This document shows, piece by piece, positions 60,171 to 64,000 of a DNA stretch of 64,000 nt. The DNA lies in assembly GCA_029008875.1 (NCBI GenBank), contig JAQXJP010000012.1:1-64000 (forward strand). The letters are read 5' to 3'. The first letter of the stretch is position 1. Each line of letters opens with the position of its first letter. The stretch is from Lachnospiraceae bacterium (GTDB lineage: Bacteria > Bacillota > Clostridia > Lachnospirales > Lachnospiraceae). The notes below the pieces were generated by a model. That model worked only from the letters and a program-made list of their open reading frames with translations, was not told the origin of the DNA and did no database searches. The translations under genes and the position numbers were made by a program.

Positions 60171-60379
60171 ATTATCCTTCCGTCTCCACCGAGGCAAATT
60201 TGCGTTCTCTGTTCATATTCTCTACAGTTACAATTCTAAACATACTTTTTACCTCGCTTTCTTCGATATTTGTTAGAATCTTTATCCATTTAAACATTAC
60301 TGCCAATTATTGTCAACCCTGTTTTCTCATATTTTTTCTCTCCATGGGAATCATAAGGATTGTAAGGAGGTGAGTAATC

Positions 60380-60583
60380 ATGGCAAACACAAATTCAAAC
60401 TCAAATGCAGCCAAGAACTCTAACAAGGACGCAATGAAGCGTTTCAAGGAAGAGGTTGCCGGAGAAATCGGCGTACCACTTAAGGACGGTTATAACGGAG
60501 ACTTAACTTCTAAACAGGCCGGTTCAATCGGTGGCGAGATGGTTAAGCAGATGATCATGAAGCAGGAAGAGCAGATGCAGTAA
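60380..60583 (+). CDS. Small acid-soluble spore protein, alpha/beta type
   Basis: 67 residues. The SASP signatures are present: the protease cleavage region 'FKEEVAGEIGVPL' and the DNA-binding 'GYNGDLTSKQAGSIGGEMVK'. The N-terminal stretch is Asn/Ser-rich. These proteins coat and protect spore DNA and are degraded on germination. AAGGAGGTGAG precedes the ATG. It is monocistronic, with a strong terminator; expression in the forespore under sigma-G is expected from the family but the promoter was not located. Confidence 0.96.
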   Translation: MANTNSNSNAAKNSNKDAMKRFKEEVAGEIGVPLKDGYNGDLTSKQAGSIGGEMVKQMIMKQEEQMQ

Positions 60584-60617
60584 CAACTGCGATAGGAATA
60601 GAATATCTCTATCAAAA

Positions 60618-60654
60618 GAGCGTGGCTTAAGATAAGCCACGCTCCTGCTTTTTA
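60618..60654 (+). terminator. Rho-independent terminator of the SASP gene
   Basis: GAGCGTGGCTTA-AGA-TAAGCCACGCTC, a perfect 12-bp stem, then a T-rich run that overlaps the end of the convergent DJ-1 gene. Confidence 0.92.
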
Positions 60655-61209
60655 TCTGTATACAAGCCCCTTTTTCACCCGCTCCACCAGAGAGATGTCG
60701 GCAAAGTGATCTACGATGGCAAGTGCGAAGGGGATCGCCGTCCCCATGCCGCGGCTGGTGATAATATTGCCGTCGCAGACAACCTCCTCCTCCAGCCAGT
60801 TGGCACCCAGGAGCTTGTCCTCAAAGCCCGGATGACAGGTGGCATTCTTGCCCTCCAGAATATGGTTCATACCGAGAACGCTGGGAGCCGCACAGATTGC
60901 CGCAACCATCTTATTCTCTCGGGCAAAGTCCCGAATCACATGTAAAACCGTCTCATCCACGCTGAGATTTTCCGTTCCCTTCAGTCCTCCCGGGAGGACA
61001 ATTCCGTCCAATTCCTCATAGTCTACCTGGGATTTGTTGATGTCCGTCTCAAAATTGATCCCGTGGGAACCGCACACAATGTGATTCCCGCTAACGGAAA
61101 TCATGAGAACCTCAATCCCCGCTCTCCGTGCAATGTCCACAACGGTAAGTCCCTCAATTTCCTCACAACCGTCCGCCATAAACACACCGATTTTTGCCAA
61201 TTCGCTCAT
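60652..61209 (-). CDS. DJ-1/PfpI family protein
   Basis: 185 residues. The nucleophile elbow Cys is in 'MVAAICAAPSVLG', with the conserved Glu in 'GCEEIEGLTVVDIARRAGI' and 'GIVLPGGLKGTENL'. This is the DJ-1/YajL branch, reported as glyoxalase III or protein/nucleotide deglycase; the precise activity is disputed. RBS 'GGAGGTG'. It lies 15 bases downstream of the hybrid histidine kinase gene and is probably co-transcribed with it. Confidence 0.92.
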   Translation of the reverse strand: MSELAKIGVFMADGCEEIEGLTVVDIARRAGIEVLMISVSGNHIVCGSHGINFETDINKSQVDYEELDGIVLPGGLKGTENLSVDETVLHVIRDFARENKMVAAICAAPSVLGMNHILEGKNATCHPGFEDKLLGANWLEEEVVCDGNIITSRGMGTAIPFALAIVDHFADISLVERVKKGLVYR

Positions 61210-61224
61210 TCTACACCTCCACTT

Positions 61225-63117
61225 TTACTCTTCTTCCAAAAATTCTTTCGGCAGATATTTTTGTATCATTTTTTCCAGATCCGCACCGGTCACCGGCTTG
61301 GACAGATAATCATTGAAGCCCGCTTCCAAATACTGTTCCCGCACACCGGATATGGCGTTTGCGGTCAGTGCGATGACCGGAGTGTTTGCATTGATGCATT
61401 CCGGCAGATCCTTCAGTCTCTGCAGCGTCTCAACCCCATCCATTCCCGGCATCATATGATCCAGCAGAATCACCTGATATTGATTGGTCTCGCAGAGATT
61501 GATGCACTCTTCCCCGCAGTCCGCCGTGTCGATGCGGAGCTTTGTCTTTTTCAGGAGGTTGCGAATCACCTCCAGATTGATGGACACATCGTCCACCACC
61601 AGGATTCTTGCCTTGGGTGCCACGAAGGATTGGTGGTAGACGGTTTTGCTCACGCCCTTTACCTTTTCCTCGTAATCCCCGATGGGGTCCGGGGCCACAA
61701 TTTCCTGGGGAATTCTGACGTAGAACAGGGAACCCTTCCCCAGCTCACTGAAGACTCCGATCTCGCCGTCCATCAGTTCCACAAGCTGCTTCGTGATTGC
61801 AAGTCCCAGTCCCGTTCCCTCAATATGGCGGTTTTCTTCCTTGTCAAATCGCTCGAAGGAGCTGAACAGAGACGGAATATTTTCCTTTGCGATTCCCTTT
61901 CCGGTATCTTCCACGGAGAGGAGCAGCATCAGTTCCTTCTCGTTCTTTAGCTCCATTTTAACCCGAAATGTGATGGTTCCCACCTTCGTGTATTTTACCG
62001 CATTGGTGAGCAAATTATTGATAATCTCCTTGATTCGCACCTCGTCGCCCTTCAGGGCATTGGGGATTGACGGGTCACAAAATACCCGCACATCCAGATT
62101 CTTTTCCTTGGCGCGAAGGCTGACCATTTGGTGGCATTCCTCCATGACATCCCGGAGTTTGTACTCCACCGGGATAATCTCAAACTTTCCCGCCTCCATC
62201 TTGGAAAAATCCAGGATATCATTGATAAGGGATAGCATGGTGTCACCGGCGCTCTGAATCCGCTTGGCATAGGTGAGCACATTCTCCTCCGTGCTCTCCC
62301 GAAGAATCATCTCGTCCATTCCAAGCACCGCGTTGATTGGGGTGCGAATCTCGTGGGAGATGTTGGCCAGATATCTGCTCTTTGCCTCGTTGGCACTTTC
62401 CGCTCTCTTGTTTGCCTCCTGCAATTCCTCCATAGTATCCAAAAGCCTGTGGTACTCCGGAGTCTCCAGAGCAAACAGTACAATGGTGATTGCCAGGGAG
62501 ATGGAAAACACACTGAGCAGTACATCCGGGAACCAAAGCAGTTGAAGAATCGGTCCCACCGCTCCCACAACGACGTACAGAATGATGGAAATCCGTTGCC
62601 GTCTAGAAAAATGCCGGGCAGAGCGGAACATCAAAACCGCAACCGAGAAGAAGAACACATAGGGCATTGCAAATATCAAGATGTACACAGGTCCGTGCAC
62701 ATATTGCCCCTGCTCATTAAATTCAAAGACGAATCCGGTGGAAAGATTGATGGTCAACAGCCCTATGTAAATAATCAGAATGATCCACTCCACAATATTG
62801 TTGCTGGCCTCGTTGTTGAAACGCGTCCTATCCAGGGATCTGGTGTAGGCCAAAAAGCAGAAGCCAAGAGACATGTTGAGAATGCAATACAGGGTGTTTA
62901 ATATCATATTCACCCAAGGAGGTATCACACTTCCGTAACTGATTGTCACAGCGGTAATCACATCCGCCAGATTTGCCCCGATAACCAGTAAAAGCAAGCG
63001 AAGAAATAAGCGGTTCTTTTGAATTGTAAATTCAAACTGTTGACGCACATAAAGAGCAAGAAAAGCCAAAAACAGTGCCGCTGAAATCTCAAAGTCAATA
63101 TTGTACAGTAACTGCAT
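61225..63117 (-). CDS. Hybrid sensor histidine kinase with N-terminal 7TM sensor
   Basis: 630 residues. Seven membrane helices (about 8-215), a short coiled coil, the kinase core with phospho-His255 in 'ANISHEIRTPINAVLGMDEM', and the ATPase boxes 'NNLLTNAVKYT', 'VEDTGKGIA' and 'EGTGLGLAI'. The receiver domain (about 505-620) has its phospho-Asp in 'VILLDHMMPGMDGVE'. There is no DNA-binding output and no adjacent response regulator, so the phosphate must pass to an unlinked partner or act within the receiver. The signal is unknown; the 7TM part suggests a membrane-soluble or small external ligand. RBS 'AAGGAGGAG'. Confidence 0.95.
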   Translation of the reverse strand: MQLLYNIDFEISAALFLAFLALYVRQQFEFTIQKNRLFLRLLLLVIGANLADVITAVTISYGSVIPPWVNMILNTLYCILNMSLGFCFLAYTRSLDRTRFNNEASNNIVEWIILIIYIGLLTINLSTGFVFEFNEQGQYVHGPVYILIFAMPYVFFFSVAVLMFRSARHFSRRQRISIILYVVVGAVGPILQLLWFPDVLLSVFSISLAITIVLFALETPEYHRLLDTMEELQEANKRAESANEAKSRYLANISHEIRTPINAVLGMDEMILRESTEENVLTYAKRIQSAGDTMLSLINDILDFSKMEAGKFEIIPVEYKLRDVMEECHQMVSLRAKEKNLDVRVFCDPSIPNALKGDEVRIKEIINNLLTNAVKYTKVGTITFRVKMELKNEKELMLLLSVEDTGKGIAKENIPSLFSSFERFDKEENRHIEGTGLGLAITKQLVELMDGEIGVFSELGKGSLFYVRIPQEIVAPDPIGDYEEKVKGVSKTVYHQSFVAPKARILVVDDVSINLEVIRNLLKKTKLRIDTADCGEECINLCETNQYQVILLDHMMPGMDGVETLQRLKDLPECINANTPVIALTANAISGVREQYLEAGFNDYLSKPVTGADLEKMIQKYLPKEFLEEE

Positions 63118-63165
63118 GACATCTCCTCCTTACACAAAAAAGTTTCGTGCCGTCCACATATCTGC

Positions 63166-63171
63166 TATAAT
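63166..63171 (+). promoter_or_regulatory. Extended -10 of the CYTH gene
   Basis: TGC-TATAAT, 27 bases before the ATG at 63198, with only a poor -35 (TTTCGT, 63143-63148). A strong AAAGGAGG follows before the start. Confidence 0.55.
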
Positions 63172-63197
63172 AGGTTCAAACCCAAAGGAGGTACCCA

Positions 63198-63653
63198 ATG
63201 GAGATTGAACGCAAATTTCTCGTAAAAACCATGCCCGACAATCTGGATTCTTACCAGTCCAAACAGATTGCCCAGGGCTACCTGAACTACTCACCCGTAG
63301 TCCGCATCCGCAAATCGGATGATGAATACTATATGACCTACAAAGGCTCCGGTCTCATGGCGAGGGAGGAATACAATCTTCCCCTCACCCAGGAAGCCTT
63401 TGAACACATGCTGGCTAAAATTGATGGCCTGCTCATTGAAAAAACAAGATATCTGATTCCTCTGGAAAACGGATTGACCGCAGAACTGGACATTTTCCAC
63501 GGAACCCTGGCCCCTCTTCGCATGATTGAGGTGGAATTCCAATCCGTGGAGGAAGCGGATTCCTTCGTAGCCCCGGATTGGTTTGGCGATGATGTCACCC
63601 ACTCCGGCAAATACCACAACAGCTATCTGTCAGCCAACGGTTTATCCCAGTGA
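63198..63653 (+). CDS. CYTH-domain protein (triphosphate tunnel metalloenzyme)
   Basis: 151 residues, a single CYTH domain: the N-terminal EIERKF motif, 'GYLNYSPVVRIRKSDDEYYM', 'TYKGSGLMAREEYN', 'KTRYLIP' and 'AELDIFHGTL...LRMIEVEF', giving the alternating charged strands of the tunnel. Family members hydrolyse inorganic triphosphate or nucleoside triphosphates, or make cyclic AMP in the class IV cyclases; inorganic triphosphatase is the likeliest here given its short length. AAAGGAGG precedes the start. Convergent with the gene at the right edge. Confidence 0.92.
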   Translation: MEIERKFLVKTMPDNLDSYQSKQIAQGYLNYSPVVRIRKSDDEYYMTYKGSGLMAREEYNLPLTQEAFEHMLAKIDGLLIEKTRYLIPLENGLTAELDIFHGTLAPLRMIEVEFQSVEEADSFVAPDWFGDDVTHSGKYHNSYLSANGLSQ

Positions 63654-63656
63654 ATC

Positions 63657-63998
63657 CTAGCGGAGGCGGTTGGAGTATTCGTAGCGCTGCCTTGTGCGGA
63701 GCGCCTGCTTCAACGCCTCATAGCGTTCAAAAACATCCCCATCCTGAATCACCACGTCCAGAACAACCGCAATGTTGTCCACCAACTGATCCGTAATCTC
63801 ATCCCTCATGGATACCAGGATGTTGTACTTCTCATCAAAGCTTTCCGCATCCAGAAACTCCATCAATTTCACATTGACCCCATCCGTATCCCCGGAGGTT
63901 TTCTCCTTTCCTGTGGCAGACATTTCCTCCGAAGCACCTATCTCTCCTGCAGCCGATGACTCCCCGACAGCGGACGGTTTATCCGAGACAGATGTCCC
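63657..63998 (-). CDS. Conserved hypothetical protein, C-terminal part (gene runs off right edge)
   Basis: At least 113 residues, open to the window edge. The first part visible is low-complexity and Ser/Gly/Glu-rich; the last 70 residues look folded: '[20 protein letters not shown]', '[20 protein letters not shown]' and '[16 protein letters not shown]'. An internal ATG at 63923 has GGAGG only two bases before it, so it is unlikely to be the true start. I recall similar tails in Lachnospiraceae hypothetical proteins but no function. The stop lies three bases from the convergent CYTH stop. Confidence 0.6.
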   Translation of the reverse strand, partial: GTSVSDKPSAVGESSAAGEIGASEEMSATGKEKTSGDTDGVNVKLMEFLDAESFDEKYNILVSMRDEITDQLVDNIAVVLDVVIQDGDVFERYEALKQALRTRQRYEYSNRLR

Positions 63999-64000
63999 GC

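Overview
The window reads as a chromosomal segment of an endospore-forming member of the Clostridia, most likely a Lachnospiraceae species. Several things point there. A SCIFF peptide and its radical-SAM maturase lie upstream of secDF with a TIGR04086 membrane protein. There are an alpha/beta-type SASP, spoIIR and a gerA-type germinant receptor, and a DUF1934 protein. No 16S rRNA gene is present, so the genus cannot be fixed. About sixty protein genes are visible, most on the minus strand. I see no tRNA, rRNA, CRISPR array or intact insertion sequence.

Layout. 0-2.8 kb is accessory: the end of a HAD phosphatase gene, an AT-rich NUDIX gene, a 74-bp dispersed repeat, a 53-bp tandem array, a broken GyrI-like gene and an XRE/GyrI regulator. 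2.8-15.9 kb is a mosaic: small membrane proteins, a GH13 amylase, a GH53 galactanase lipoprotein, a NUDIX + DUF2971 pair facing a PnuC transporter, a small XRE operon, and a TetR-controlled operon (esterase-like hydrolase, Bcp peroxiredoxin, YaaA). 15.9-20.5 kb is a complete sugar ABC importer (two permeases, ATPase, binding protein). 20.6-26 kb is accessory again: CPBP protease, isochorismatase, a metallophosphoesterase remnant, HTH-Uma2, HTH-Fic and an EAL protein.

From 26 kb the content becomes core: serS-glyA, a large unrecognised protein with a cyclic-nucleotide-binding-like start, the SCIFF/secDF block, asnS, a trigger-factor-like lipoprotein, a sporulation/germination block (spoIIR, a gerAB-gerAC fusion, gerAA), gntR-ispE, a zinc importer, and a protein-quality block (tig-clpP-clpX-lon-engB). 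55-64 kb holds metY, a heterodimeric ABC exporter with a probable attenuator leader, a SASP gene, a DJ-1 protein, a hybrid histidine kinase and a CYTH phosphatase.

The least explained structure is a roughly 520-bp imperfect palindrome (43590-44108) directly upstream of gerAA. Other notable points are: promoters with dyads placed in the -35/-10 spacer, which look like operators (8064-8092, 8146-8174, 14636-14683, 38638-38667, 45765-45808); a two-terminator leader with a competing pairing before the ABC exporter; a GerAB protein whose last membrane helix runs into a truncated GerAC domain; and two families of hairpin-forming repeats near the left edge. All functional calls come from reading the sequence; no database search was run.
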